The notes beneath the pieces are model-generated. The model was not told the origin of the DNA, ran no database searches, and was given only the letters and a program-made list of their open reading frames with translations. Positions 13,001-28,000 of a DNA stretch of 64,000 nt are shown here, piece by piece (positions within the stretch are counted from its first letter, which is position 1; each line of letters opens with the position of its first letter). Origin of the DNA: Parus major (taxonomy: Eukaryota > Chordata > Aves > Passeriformes > Paridae); the NCBI RefSeq assembly GCF_001522545.3, contig NC_031781.1, positions 13,919,277 to 13,983,276 on the forward strand, given 5' to 3'. The position numbers and the translations under genes were made by a program.

Positions 13001-16000
13001 ATTGAAGGTTTGGTTATTTGTATTTTTAAGGGTAACTGGCAATTAAAATAATCCCACTGAAATATCAAATGAGGCTCAAAGGCAGTGAGACTCATAAACT
13101 AAGTCAATGAGAAACACTGCAGAGGTTCCAATCAGCCACCCTGAAGTTATAAAACATTATTCATATAGAAAGCAGACAGTTCAGCCAGCATGGAAAGGCT
13201 ATTTTTCCTCTTAATGCAGTGTCAGATTTTGCATGAAATCTCATGTTCAAGACTGATTTAAATCTCACACAAAACAGTGGGGCCAGGCTGTAACAGCTAT
13301 TGATAGCAAAATCTCAAAAACAGGTCAGGCATTTGACAATATTTGTCTCTTTTGCCTCATTTCCCAAATTCTGAACTATTTTCCTGGCAGTTCAAATTAA
13401 AGATCATTTCAAGCACTTCTGAAACTGTTTTAGAAGAGCAATAACAATAATTAAAATAACCCCAAAGGCACTGCTTTGCGAAAGCATTGATTGTTTTCTT
13501 CTTTTTTTTAAATAACCATCTGACACAGGGATAAAATGTACCCCCCATGCCATGAATGCTTGAAACATGCCTTGGGTAACTCTGCAATTCAAATTAGGCA
13601 AGGATGGCACAATTTCCCCCCAAAAAGCAAATGTCAAAGATTCAGGAGTTGCATGGTAGCTTCCAGAGCTGTGCACTGTCCTTCCACAGAGGCTCATATT
13701 AGAGGAAAAATCCCTTCTTTCTCCCAATTTTTCCCTTTTTTTTTGTGACTCCAGTCCGAGTTTTATTTTGACATTAGCAAGGCTCTTTCTATTGACTTTT
13801 TCCCCCCCAGTGAGGGCACTGAGAACAGGTGATTAATGGTGATACACCAACAGAGCAGTAAATGGTTTCCAGTAAGTTTCATATTCCTTCTCATTGTCAA
13901 GACCGACACTTTTTTCTAAATAACAACAACAACAACAAAAAGGAACAATAAAAAAAAACCCCAAACCCTCTTGACAGATTCCCTTTAAAGATAAGAAATC
14001 AAGAACAAGACAGCACTGAGATGTTATTTATATCCTGCCTTCCATGTCAATTAGGGTTCACTGCTGCTCCCTGCTCAGAGAATACCAATGCAATCTGTGC
14101 CTCCTCATGGACAGTGCCTATGGCTGGGGAGGAGGTGCTACTCCTTTTTTTCACTGTGTACACCAGAACAAAATAAGAAGTGCTTGGAAGAAATGCTTGG
14201 AATCATCCAAAGGGGCAAGCTCACATTGGGCAGCTCCTGCATTTTCCTGTTCATGGTTACTTATGAGTACTTATGAGGGTGAAGAAACCTCCAGTCCATC
14301 CTCCTAGTAAAGATCCCTTAGGGGGAAAAAAAAATGTCTCCATAATATGTTCAAAATTTCCCCAGTGCAATGGGGAGTCCTGGAAAGCTTCAGAAAACAT
14401 CAGTATTTGTATCCCATCAAGGGCTTGGAAGGGTGGAGGCAGTCACCTCTCCAAACAGTTTTGAGAAGTTGCAAAAATAAGGGAGAGAGGGAAAAATTTG
14501 TTTGAAATTTGGACTTGATTTTGGAGGTCTTTTCCAACTTAATTTCTATGAGGATTCTATGAAAGGATGGGGCAGGAGTTGTTTCTTTTCAGGGCTGGTT
14601 ACACCACTAGGTAAGGAGAGGCACTACATGCTGTTTGGTGACCTCTTTGTCGCCTTTAAATGTATCAGCTGAAGAAATTAATGGGCTCTGTAAAACTAAA
14701 AGTTTGTTGCAAGGAAGCTGCTGGAGCCCCCTCAGCTGTTCCTACATTTCCTTTTCTGGCTGGGATGTTTCCATTGGGTAGCACTGTGTGACCAGCCTGG
14801 CTTTGCCTCCTGCTGCTTCCCATCACACTTCCCTGTGTTCTGGGAAGCAGCTGGGAAGGGGCACAGCCCCCTCTGGCCTCCTGCACTCATGGCCGGGTTA
14901 CACAGGATCACAAACCCATTTCCCAGCACTGCTGAGATTGGGGAAATGAAGCTAAACTCGTGTGTCCTGTTCCTGTCGGGCTGAGGTACCACATGAAGGG
15001 GCTAAAAACAGGGGAAAGAAAAAACAGAATGAAAAGAATAATTTTGGTGTCTGGTCTGAACTGGCTCTGCCAAAACCCACTGTGCATTTGAAGGCTGACA
15101 CAGCACCCTCTTGGCAGTGCATGGGAGGGCTCCTCCTGCTCAGAATCCCCTCGTCCTCCTACCACCCACCAGCCTTGAGACCACTCATTGCCCATGCTGC
15201 AGGAGAGTTGGAGTCACTCCCTAAGCCACTGGAGCAGCAGCTTTATCCCCAGTTCCAGTCTCAGGAGCTGTTTTTGATGGGAACTGATCTTGGTCACACA
15301 GAAAAGCATCATCTCCCACAGAAGACTTGATCTCAGCACTGCTCATGGCTTGATAAAAGAGCAAAGACCGGGAGCTCAGCGAAAGGACAGGGATGTCAGA
15401 TGGAGCTGGGGTAATGGGGCAGGAAAGAGGGAATTACCACTGCTCCCTAATTCCTCCTGGCACAGAGCTCAGGCTGGAGCAGCACGGCAGGGCTCTGTCT
15501 CCTGGAAGAGACCCAAATCCGCCCTACCCAAAACCTGCTCAGTATTTGCATAGGTCCCAGCCAAACACAGGGCAGCACGAAGCAATAAATTAACCCTACA
15601 GAGGCATTTCTCCGCTCCCCCTTTCAGCCAGCATGCATGAGCCTTCCCTCTGCCTATTTTTTTGGGGTTTAGTTTTGCTTCGTTTTGTTTTTTTGGCAAC
15701 CCCAGGTTACAACCCAAACAGCCCGACCCGCCTGCAGCGCTCCCCAGCTCGGCATCCAGCATCATGCCACGCCTGAGAGCACAGGAGCCGTGACCCCGGG
15801 CGGGTGAAGGGGGGTCCCCGCTTACCGGCTGCCATTCTCCGGCTGCCCAGCGCTGCGTGGGGCACTCGGGGAGGTGACAGTCCCGCTCCGGAGGTGGCCG
15901 GCTGGCCGGGTCACACTCGGCCTCCTCGGCTGCCTTCGGGGTGCCGCTGTGGCACTGCACGGAGCGGCGCTGGACGCCCCGGCCGCAGGACACGGAGCAC

Positions 16001-19000
16001 TGAGGAAGGGACAGAAGGTGAGTGGAGCTCCCCATCACACCCACCGTGGTACGCTCAGGGGGATCAGCCTCTGCTCTGCGCTCCACCGCATCCCTAGCGA
16101 TGCTCTAGCAAGCTTCCAAGTGAGGCTTTTCATTGAGCGAAGGGAAAAATGGGAACCTGAAGCCGGTGGGAATATTTGCCGTTGGTTTCGGTGGGGTTAG
16201 GACTTCCTGGACAGGATTTTTATTGAAAAATCTGTTTTTATTGCAAAATAGCGACACTGCTAAACCACCCTGACATGCCAGAGGCGGCCAGGCTCTGAGT
16301 ATTGCTCTGAGCATTGCTTCTCAGGCACTGCTTCAAAAAAGTAATAGTTCAAAATACATCAAATGCTATGAACAGAGTGGGCTTTAATGAAAAGTAAACT
16401 TGGATTGTATAGTGTGTAGCTGTAGAGAGGGAAAGGTGTGATACAGCTGGGATTTCTTTCAGCATGCATCTAAACATGCACATGCACCAAGGCAGGGAAT
16501 ACAGTTAGTTTTTGAAAACAAATGTCTTTTTGAAATTAACTGCATTTCACATTTCCTTCATTACACTGTGGGCACATTTCTCCCAGCTTCAAGGCACAGC
16601 AACAAATGCCTGAATTTTTCTGTTTCTCAGACATCTTTAAATTATTATCTATACTGCAATACTATTAACAGCTTATTTTTCTTTCACGCAACATTTCTTA
16701 GTGTTGTGACTGCACACTAATATGTTTAGCAGTACTTAGTATTCCTCTGGAACAGATTCCTCCTGGCTAGACCTTAAAGTATACTATACAGATTTGGAGT
16801 AAAGAGAATTTGCATTTACAGAAGAAAGTGCATATAAATTAAAGGTATGCATTAAAAACACAGCTGAATTAACAACTAATATTAGTTATTTATAACAACT
16901 AATATTACTTACTAATACATCAGGAACTAAGAAAATAAGTTCACAGCCTGTTATTGCAATGCCCACTAAAATGAGCCTTCTTAAGGCAGGGAATTAAGTG
17001 GTGCCTAATGGCGAAGCAATTCCCTCTTCTGTATTCCTCCATAATGCTCTTTGCTTTACTGTCCAAATGCCCCATAAAGCCAAAAGAACCAGAGAAAAGC
17101 TGACTGTGACTATTTGTCTGGCTTCAGATATTCATAAGAGGTGGGAGTATTTTTGTGTAGCTTTTGAAAGCAGCAGTGAGATTTCAGTCAGTAGTGATGC
17201 AAATTCTTCCCATATGCTGCTGCTTCCCTGGGATTAGCAGTGCTCTTTGTCCTACACATTCCTTAGGGGACTCTTAAACTGAATAAAGCCACAAAGTTAG
17301 AGAAACATATACACCAGGATGCCTGCCATGCTCTAAGATATCTTTTGAGTTGCATTTATCACCAACATAAAAAGCCCAGGTATGGATAAAAGAGCACAAG
17401 TGACAACTGTGGCTTTTTCATGGTGGTCTGCACTGTGTGTGACACCTGGGTTTGGGGACAGGATGGTCCCTGGGCTGTGCCAGAAGCTCTCCCTGATGCT
17501 CTGCCTGTGTTTTTAGATAGGGCTGGATTTCAGCCTGTAGCTGAAGTATGCAAATACTAGACAGCAGAATAAATATTGGTATTTTTGTTAAATGAAAGGT
17601 AAATGGCCATAATTGACACCACTTTGGAGAAACAAACACATTAAATCTGGCATTTCAGTGCAGACATAAACACATTTAAAACTTGGAGAAAAAGCCTTTT
17701 TAGAGATATGTCTTTGCTCCAGGGAAGTGGGTTCCTAACAATCTAGAAAAGAACTAACCACCCTCTGAATACAAAACATCCAAAGAGAAAAAAATTTAGG
17801 ATTGGAGCACCAGCACAGCCAGTGTCCAACTGAAACTGATTTTTAACCAGTCCTGTATTTCTTGATCTTCATTTTCTCAGTAATTCCTTTTCCAGGAGGC
17901 AAAATCCCCCGACACCTAAAGATATATGCAATGGGTTCTGTGCATATATAGTGACACAAGGATGCACTTTTATGGGAAAACCTTGTCTTATTTCTCATGC
18001 AGACTTTTGCTGGTTTATTCAGGAGAAAAAGCACAGCAGCTCAGCTTTGGGATTAATTTTCTGAGACAATTAGTCCTTCAGAAAGTTAAGGTTTTTTTGG
18101 ATAATATCTAAGTGGAAACTGATCGTGGTTTCTATTTGCAACAGTGGCACTGGTGATAGGGAAAGTCACATGGAGTTTCCACACCCAATTTATACCCTGA
18201 TCTACTGTATATTCAGAGCACCAAACTTGTGTCTGTTTCATGCTCTTAATGAGAAGTTCAGCACCTAAATCCAGCTTGGCTCCAAGGCATTAAATCTCTG
18301 GCAAAGCCTTGAACACCTCTTACAAGGGACCCAGGGCCAGCACTCCCATCCTGTGACATCCCCAACTCTTCATCTGTCACAGGCAAAAAAGATGCTGCCA
18401 ACACCAGTGAGGCTCAGAGATCAATGTCACAGCATTTCACAGGGCTTTAAAAAGCCCAGTTTGACATTGTAGCCTCAGTGTTTCTACCCCTTTACTTTTT
18501 CCCTAAGCAAGGTGCTGGCTGGCTGAGCACATCCTGCATCAGGAACCTGGACTGAGGAGCTACTCCAAGAAAAGCCTGTTCTTAGCCTTATTAGCATACA
18601 AATATTCTTTAATTGGCTGGTCATAAGAGATTACCTCAGACCATAAATCACCTCATCCCCCTATTGGGTTCCTTTCTCTAGCTGCATAAAATTAATATCC
18701 ATGATGCAGTGGAAAGCTGAGAATCTTAAACCACTTACTTTTATCAATTAGTATCAGTGTATTTCAATGCAATTGACAGACCATTACATTATTATGTTTA
18801 CAATTATTAGCTGTAAAAAAACTGCTTTCAGGAGCAGTCACTTTAAATAAGGTGCAAATTGGATACCACAAGACTTTCTAATGGTTTCTCATTTCATTTC
18901 AGTCTGGCTCATGTATAAAATTGAGGTTTCAGTCCTGAAGGTAATAAAGGTAATAATATTGACTTAATTTCCAATATGGGAGCAGTGCTGTGGATTTCAC

Positions 19001-22000
19001 AGGCTGGATGCTCCTATCCTCAGGTAAAGAACTCAGACCTTGGTAACTAAACCTCCATGGTGAATGAGCACTTACTCTTTTACCCACATAATGGCAAATA
19101 CTCCTATCCTGTGAATCCAAAGGTAAGGATTAAAAAGAACTAATACAAATCTGAAAATATTCATAGATCATTAATGGGTTTATTGTCCTTTTTATTAGTG
19201 GACATTAATCAACAGCATGCTGTCCTAACATCTGCATGTGTGCCTATAGCAATGTTAATAGTTTGTCTTTCAGGGAACTTGAATACAGCAAGAATGTGTG
19301 TTTTGTACCTAAATTTGGAAGACAGAATGCAAGGGAACATGATGTTTTACAAGTTAACAGTTCATTTAGTCTGGGATTTTTAATAATTCCTCTGATTAGC
19401 ACGCTAATGAGGTAGAGGGAAAAGCAAGGTTCAGAGTGAAAAATGTGATGCAGCAGATTCAAGGTGATGACAAAGACATTATTTTCAGGAGAACAAGGAA
19501 TCAAGGTATGCTTTCAGCAAGCAAGATATTTAATAACTCAAAATACTTTTTAATTTCCAGCAGCCTCTGCTCTATGCATCACTGTTCGACTTTTTAAAGT
19601 GGGAAAATCAAGTAATGAGTTTGTTTCTCAAAACTAAGGAAGATTTTACTTGAGGTATGATATTTAAGTGACATTAAAAACATGAGTAAATAATAAAATC
19701 TCTTCAATATTATATACTAATGACGTTTCCAGCAAAAACTTAAAATAAACAACATGGAATTTGCTTTCAGATAGACACTAAAAGCAAGCTGCCTAGTTTC
19801 CAGCTAGTAAAAATCTGTGCTGCTCCACTGCTGTCCATAAAGCTACCGTGTTCTACACCAGGATCTGCCCCAAAACCTTTATCCCTGAATAATTCATGAG
19901 GACAGAAATGATTGGAAAACCAGGCTCTAACCAATTTGATGGAGGAAGAATACCAAAAGGTGCAAAGGGGTACACAACATGTCTCACCTGGCCCCAATCT
20001 CCTGCTTTCCACTTCGGACATCTGCCCCCTCTGCATTTCTTTTGCACGTTGGGCTTAGCAAGGTGTTTACAATTCTCTTCTTCTACATGCCTCCCTTCCT
20101 TTGACAAACAGTACACACTGCGGTGCTTTTGGCCCCTTCCACAGGAGACAGAACACTGTAAATACAAAGCAACAACAGATCAGCTTTCACACTCATACAG
20201 GGGCCATGGCTTCCCAGGGCATTTTCTTTTAGCTGGACCAAAAAGCACCTCCCAGGTCCCTGGCAGGCTACAGAAAAAGTTTGAGGCGAGTACAGACATT
20301 TCATATCGTGTGATATTCTTGGTCAAAGCCCCAAAAATGCCAGTATCAAACCAGAGAAAACAGCTGACATTCAGCAGGGATAACAGGCTGGATTCCTGGC
20401 ATTGCTCCACTCCTTTCAAAGGAGCAGAGTCATCTTAGAGGGATCAAGGCAGGAGCCCTCAGTATCTACTTGGAACTTGAAAGGAACCATTTCCATTTAC
20501 CTTTGTACAAAGGGATGTCAAATATTGGTAAATCAGGAGGGTAAAGTGTGCTCTGCACCTTCACAGAGGGAAATAACTGCAAAAGGACAAGGCAGGAAAG
20601 CGCAGCATTGCCTTGTCCTTGATACAAAGGCTTGTGTTTGTTTTATCAGTGTAGTTTGACTTTTCTTTTTTTCTTCACTTAACAGACTGAAACCAGGACA
20701 TGTTCATCCTTAAGATTTATGCATTTTGAAAACAACTCAGAAGGTGGCAAGAAGGCAGAGCCTGGAGAATTCAAAGCAAAAAGCAAACCAGCAGGTATGT
20801 TAGCTGCAAGCTTTGTAGTGAAGCAAATAATTTCAACCTCCCTCTGCAGGTTCACTGAACTTTTTCAAATGTGACCACTTCTGGCATGCAAACCCCAAGC
20901 AACTTCACTTTGATTTCAGATTAGTCTCCTCCAAAGATTTAGGAATCAAAGGGGTCTGGAATCACGACACGAATTTAATATGACAGTTTCATGTAGAACA
21001 AGCCTCTTACTCAGCATGATGCACCCAGAGACTCAGCTTCCATTTCTTCATTACATGCTACGTCATAAGCACACTGGTTTAATCCTTGAGGGCAAACACA
21101 CTGTTTTAACCATCTCTCTATATAAAATGTTCTGCTTTCTTTTCAGAATGGGGAAAACATGCAGAAATGAGGCTTCGCCCTTCATTTTGGAGTCACTCCA
21201 TCAGTATATTTCCCAATAAATATAGTAAAGCTCAACCTCTTCCCAGCCTATAAATACATTTGAAACCTAAAAATTTTATATATATATATAGCAGCTCTGG
21301 AAGATCCACTAGAATAGGAATTGGCATAAACATTGACACCTGTGAATATTTTATATTACAGCCCTACTTACAGTTGGTTCAGCCCACAAAGAACCAGCAA
21401 GAGAGCAGTTTCTAAATGGAAAAGTTCTGACCAATGTGGAGAGAAATGGATCTAGCTCCTAAAACCAGACACTGATGCTTAAAGGCTTGTACAAATGATG
21501 CCCTGAAAAAGGTTGTTTTCCTGCTGCAAGAATGTTAGGGATTGACAAAAGATCACTGAGGTCCTGTTGATCAACAGGTTTAAGAGGCATTAATGATGCT
21601 AAAGAGGCCTAGCAGGGATAGCTGCCTCTGAGTTTTCTTTTCTTTGAGCACAAATCCAATTCAGAGATAGGCCTAAAAACCCAACAAGCAACATCCAACC
21701 TTGCACTGGAAAACAGAAGAAATGCTGTCTAAAATAAAACTTCCACAAATTACCCAGATCCATTAACTTCACTTATTTTCTTTAGTATCAACAGAAGAAA
21801 GATCAAGCTAATGTTACCTTATCTTTATAAGCCTTCAATGTTCATCAGAAGTTAATTTTTTCATTCTCTCTACTTCTTTCCCCAGGCAACAAAAGTCAGC
21901 AGCAAGACAGAAATGTCACATCTTACAGAACCCAGTTCTAAACTTCTAATATTTTCACCCATTTACTATCTTTGGACTAACCACCAACACTGATGCTTAA

Positions 22001-25000
22001 ACAAAAATTCAAGGGCTCCTTGGTAAACAGTCTTCATGCAGGTTATGCCACTTTACTGTGACAGCCAAAGTTAAAGAGTAAATTTACAGCATTGATCAAG
22101 ACTCTCTCATATCCCACATCCTGAGCTGGTATAGCACAGAGCATCCTTAATTTAAAAAACACATGGGATCCCACTACTTCTCCTTAAGTAAGGCCAACCA
22201 CACTGTGCAACAATGCAAGCACCTTTCTGGGGACCTGAAGCTGGTTGATAAATTCTTGATCTCACAAGCAATTTGGTACTAGTTATTTCCAAAATGATTA
22301 CTTTCCTTCTACAAAATGCGTAACTTTGGCGTGGAGCCTGATTCTGACATTTATCTCGTGATCCCATGATCAAACAAGTCTGCGTGCAAACCTCGGTGCA
22401 CTCAGAGGTTGAGGCATAATTTGCTTAATTTTGTTAATACTTAAATGTAATTCCCAAGATGCTGGAATTAATCATTTCTATGTCTGCCTTTAATATAAAT
22501 CAAATTTAGGCAGCTGTGCACTTTCAGATCTAAACCACCCGTTTGCTTTCATGCACGTTTGAGTTATGATCTCATTTGCACTGACAGAAAAGAAAGGTTG
22601 AATAATCTAATTTAACCAAGTATCAGAGACTGAAAATTCCTTTGCAAAGAGTCTGCTTAATAACTGCCATCTAATTCATCTCAGGTATTCAACTTTTATC
22701 TGGCACATTGATTTTAAGCATATGTGAGCCACATGCAAAGCATAATATAATAGTGGGCTGCATCTCAACACCATGTGAGTTCAGGAAGTGCTACACCCAA
22801 CTACCACCACCAGCCTCATCATTTATTTTGGACCCTGGAGAAACTTTGCATTTCATTAACAGGATTCTTCGTGGCTGCAAATGCTGCCTGCTTATGGTAC
22901 CTACCAATAACAGTACCACAACGAGGTAAGCTTTGACCTTGCCTTCCTTAAAACATCTGGCAAAACCACTGTCTTCACATTCCTCTTTTTCTTGACTTCT
23001 TCCCCACACCTGCCATAGAAAATGCTTCCAAGTACTGGGGGGAGATGGTGGCTCTCTGGAATAAGAGTATCACCTTATCCAAGGTTCTCTGAGTCAACAG
23101 AGAAACCTCTACTGGTTTTAAGCACCTCTAAGCCAGCTCTGAAGGTGCAGCCAGGTATTGTATAGAATTTTTTCACTAACCAGCTGCCCAGAGTCAAGGA
23201 TCACATGCACTTGGGCACACCTGTAGTCAGCTTGCCCCTGCCTCCACTTCAGTGTGGGAAAACCTTGCTCTGAAAGGCTGTTTACAGCCTGTGATTGAGG
23301 CACAACAGCAAACAGCACCCCTGGCTGAACCTGGGAGGACAGCCAGGCATGGATGAGGGTGTGAAAACAATCAATTGTGATGTTTCTGTAAAAAAAAACC
23401 ACCAAAATTTTGCAGCATATAAAATAATAGATAAACAATATTTTGAAAAATTTGCTATAGGCATCACTTTCAAACTCTAGCAAACCTTCCCCTTATTACC
23501 ATCTTTATTATCTCCTAAACCCACCACAGTCACACCTGGCACTTTACATCGGGAACAAAAACAAAAGGACTTTCCTAAGAGCAGCAGGATCAAAGCACTT
23601 AGCACAGATTTAAGGCCTTTATGTTTATTGCATGATTAGTGTTGTTAACATGCCAACACCTGGAGATTGGCATGCTGCTGATATTTTCAAATAAATATAC
23701 TGCCTAGTTTAAATAAATGCAAGGAAAAAAGTTTAAATAAATACAGCAGAAATATTTCCATATCAACTGTTTCCATAAAGGTCAGAACATGATGCTAAAC
23801 ATCTCCTGCAATGCCTTGCTGTGCTCTGCTTTTTGTTTTGGTTTCCACAAAAACTTTGTTTTCTGTTTCAGAGTTTAGGAGATGATCATTCTGTTTTACC
23901 AAGTGTGTGCAAATTGCTCTAAAATAACCCTTTATTGCATATCCTGATCTGATCATTTGGATGATGAGGGTACATCTTGTCCATTAAAACCTCCCTAAAA
24001 TAGAGAGGCTGCTACTTGATGCACAGGGCTGGAAGCAGGAAGAAAAAAAAAAAAACCAACAGATTATGTTCAAAATCTCTTAAAAATTTAAATTTCTGGT
24101 GATTTTCTGGGATTGGTGTCATTCCAGCACCAGGAGGACCCAAGAGCCCTGGGCACAAATGAACAAATCTCGGCAAGAAGAAAAAGGCACCACAGAGCAG
24201 TCCAGAAGAAATGGGATGAGTGCTCCTTGTAAACTTTGTGCATTGAAGGGGCAGTTCCACAAAGGGCAGAAGGGCACATCCCAAGCAAGAACCTGGGAAC
24301 ACTTCCCCAGCACTGAAAAGCTGCAGAAAATGCTGTCAGACCACTTTTCAGACCCACTGTGCACCCGACGATCTGGGAGGTATTTGAGACAATGAATGCA
24401 AGCTGTGGTGATCACCAAATGCATTCCCAAAGATAGGTATGCTCTGATAGCTCAGCAAGGGCAGGGCTGTGAAGGATTAGACTAAAAATGGCTTTATCAG
24501 ATTCTGCCAGGAGCAACTTTTGGAGGAAATTAAAATCAATCCTTGCAGATTTAGACTTCCCCACATTAAGGATTTTATGGAAAGTCAGCAGCTGTAAGTA
24601 AGCCCTGGTTCATCCTTTCCAACAATCTGAGACAAAATGTGTTGGATGAAATAAAGCAGAAAAGCAAGAGCTCTCCAATGCTTTACACCCCTTTTCCAAG
24701 AGGGATGTGTTCCTGGATGCCAGAAAACTTCTCCACCTACAAGCAAACCCAACAATGTACCCATAGCTACCTTTCAGCAGCCCATTAGTCTGCATCACCT
24801 TTTACTGCCACTGCTGCTCTCAGACAGTGAAACCACATCCCGGTGACTTCTGTACCTCTGAAGTCTCTTGACCACAAAGGACATCAACAGACACATCACC
24901 AAGGAAACCCTGGATCCTTCCTCACCACCTGAACCTTTACCAGGAATCTTAAAATGCTGGAATCTTTGTGTGCTGTCCAGCAACAGGGACTCTGTGGCAT

Positions 25001-28000
25001 CCAAACCAAAGTAGCTTCACAACAGCAAGGTATTTCAGCAGGTAATCCCCTTGGCAGCACTTGAAGAGATGTTGAGGAAATATTTCTTGCTGCTCTGAAG
25101 CAATGAAGCAAGGAGCCCTGTTTCTCCCACCTACGTGTTTTAGCACAGTCTTGTGCCATCACCATGCATTAGCATGGTGAGGAATCCATAAAATTGGGTG
25201 GAGATACATGCAGGGCAGGAGTTGCCCAGCTTGGCCTTCCTTTCCTGACAAACTAAGGAGACAGGACTTTAGGCACATGGGTGCTGAGTGTGTATGGTCA
25301 TGGTGATTTTAGCTGGTGCATGGCCAGAAAACACATGTGATTCTCATAAAAGGGAAGAGGGGTCTCTACATTCAAGGGAGGGTAAATGGACCAGAGACCT
25401 GAACAAAACACACCAAAACACTGCACTGCGGTTTTGAAAGGCTTTAGAAATGTTTAATCCAAACTGACTCCTCAGAGAAAGGGGATGATGGAATAAAAAA
25501 GAGGCATGAACATTAGGGATTTTGGAATGTATAGTCTGAATGTGCTTGTGAGCATTGTCCAGAGCCCTTGTGGAAGTGTTCTGAGGAGCCCTCTTAGAGC
25601 TGGAGGAGTCTGAACAACAGCAGGCTTTGCCCCAGTATTCCCAAGGAGCCCTCATTGCCCCAGGCACGGGCAAGAGGGAACTTCCATGCTGGCCTGCCCT
25701 GTCTCTGCAGTGCCCACAGGGTCTCCATCCTCCAGAGGCTTGGGTCTTTGCCTGGAGCAGAGGCACAGAGCTTCCCAAGTCATTATTACAAAAGGGAGAA
25801 ATGGAACAATCCACTAAATCTTCACCTTCCCACCACCAAACTCAGCTGCAGGGACTGGTGAGTGGCCTCAGATGATGTCTTATAACACATTAAAAACAAG
25901 AGGAAAATTTCTCTGAGAAAAGGGTCCAATTTGATGCGTTGCTGCAGTGGAAGAAAGAGCTGGTGTGTCTGGAGCCCATTGCTCCAGCACAAATTGCCCA
26001 GAGGAAAGGATGCTCTTGGGTTCTTTAACTCTTGCAAGATTTAAGGGCCTGAGTGCCAAAGTCAATACAATAATTTCCCCAAGCTAGGAAACCTCACAAG
26101 ATATGTGGGAAGAAAAAGGTAACTGCAGCAGGAGAAGCCAAGCATCTCTTCTGCAGCATCCACCCAGTAAGCAGCACCTTCTCCCCCTCTTTTCCCTGCC
26201 CTGTTGTTACACCACAAAAGACTTCACCAGGCACAGAAATGAACAGGACTGTGAGCACACAAAGCTCTCCTTAAAGTTGTGTCCCTGCCCTGCTCCACAC
26301 TATTTACCTTGAACAACAAACAAATAAAAGCCCCATAGAGCCACTGCAGGTCTCTCCAGGGAGGGAGGCATTAGATGGCATTTCCTCCAATTAGGAGATG
26401 TGTGAGCTACCTAAGGACACCAATACAGTGAGATGTGGAAGATACTGATGAAGACTATTTTCCATGCTGTGGCACTTTTAGGAGAGTACCAATTGAAGCA
26501 GCAAGGTGCCTCAGCTAACTGACACTTCCATATTTTTAGTGAACAGTGGTACTACAATGACATTCAGATATTCTGGTCCAGAACAGGATTTCTCTGTGTT
26601 GGATGGACTAAAACACAAAGTAAAGAGCTCTCCAAGAAATGTCAGCCCTGTTTCACAGGTGTGCATCACACTGGGGGGTTGTAGGAGCACTGGGCTGCTA
26701 CTTGCTCCCCCATTTTATTAAGAATCTTGGTTTAATACACTAGGGATAAATATTGTCAACCTGCATATGGTCTTGGACATCAGACAGATTTTCATCCATG
26801 CTGCTGGCTCACTCACCTCCCCTGTGAGTTATTATTAAAATTAAAGTATGAATAGAGCTTTAAGTGCCTTTGGAACAGGACTAACTACACTATTTTTTTC
26901 TTAATAACTGCACAAATCAGTCACTGGGAAAGTTAGAAGCACAGTAAATCTCTTTGTGCTTAGTGTCCCTCATTGCTATACATCCCTGTTTCTGAATCCC
27001 TGGGATCTGAGCAACAGCAATGATTGCAGCGTGGGGTATACAGTGTGACTCTGGAAAAATGGGCAAAACTGCAGGCAGACCTCCCAAAACCCAGCTCAGG
27101 GATCTGCCTGAAGATGCTGCATTTCACAGCTCATCCCTGAAAGTGTGCTAGTGCTTCAATGGGTCCCTTGCAGTCTAATGCATTCCTGTACTCAGAGCCA
27201 GTGCTTTGGGAGACAAATATTCCCATCAATTGCTCTTTTATTTATTGCTTTATTTCTCCTGTGTGGGCATTTGCAGATGTGCAGGAGATCTGCAGCCAGG
27301 GATGGGGCCACCCATAACACAAGGACTGAAGCCAGGCATTGCTGAAGAGCAGCCTCACCACTTCTTGTTTGAGTTTAGGCCTAGAAAATGACTGTTTCAT
27401 TGAGAAAATGTGTAAAAGAGGAGGTATAAAAAGGCAACCACAGAGGCATGCCAAATACAGCCAAACTGCACTATGGGAGGAAAGAGACTCTCTGAGTGGG
27501 GAAGTGCACAGAGGAACTCAGGCAGAGGATTCACTGCCTGGGTGGCAAAGGAATGAGAAGATTTTCAAGATATCTGAAAATAACCTTTGTGAGTCTAACC
27601 ACTGGTCCAGCTCCTGACTGTCCTGGAAGTGGCAACAGGAGAGGTTGTTGAAGGACAGCAGATGAGATTCTCTGCAGCTCTTTTCCCTGGTAATTCCCCT
27701 GCATTTAGTCACTGGATTAAGGAGTTCAGAAGGGACATTGCTGACCAGTCCTTTTACTTCTCCATCACACTAAAAGGTCATGAGGGGTATAAAGACCAAT
27801 GGGGACCTGTAAAGGGGGAAGAGTGGATTGCAACAGCTGAGCTTTAAGTTGGAGGAAATCAGTCCTGTGAGGAGTTGATCCAGGAATCACTCAGGTGCTG
27901 GCTCAGTGTTAAGCACCCCGTGCCCCAGGGTGGTCCCTCACCGGCAGGATGTAGCTGATGGGCTTCCATGGCTGTTTTCCTGCTGATGGAGCATCAGCAC

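Larger units (their letters stand above)
10728..15825 (-). other. Intron W27/W28 (5,098 nt)
   Basis: Donor GTAAGC, acceptor CACACAG. Non-coding. Contains two CR1 fragments (11206-11345, minus; 14510-14562, plus), an (AAC)5 run at 13922-13936 and a 10-bp tandem duplication near 14260-14278. Confidence 0.9.

Noticed and set aside
15469..16086. 205-codon minus-strand open frame
   Set aside because: It is exon W27 read through both splice sites; the flanking parts are intron and have no homology.
25344..25814. 156-codon minus-strand open frame in the long intron
   Set aside because: No homology; not flanked by TSR features, and the TSR count is already complete.
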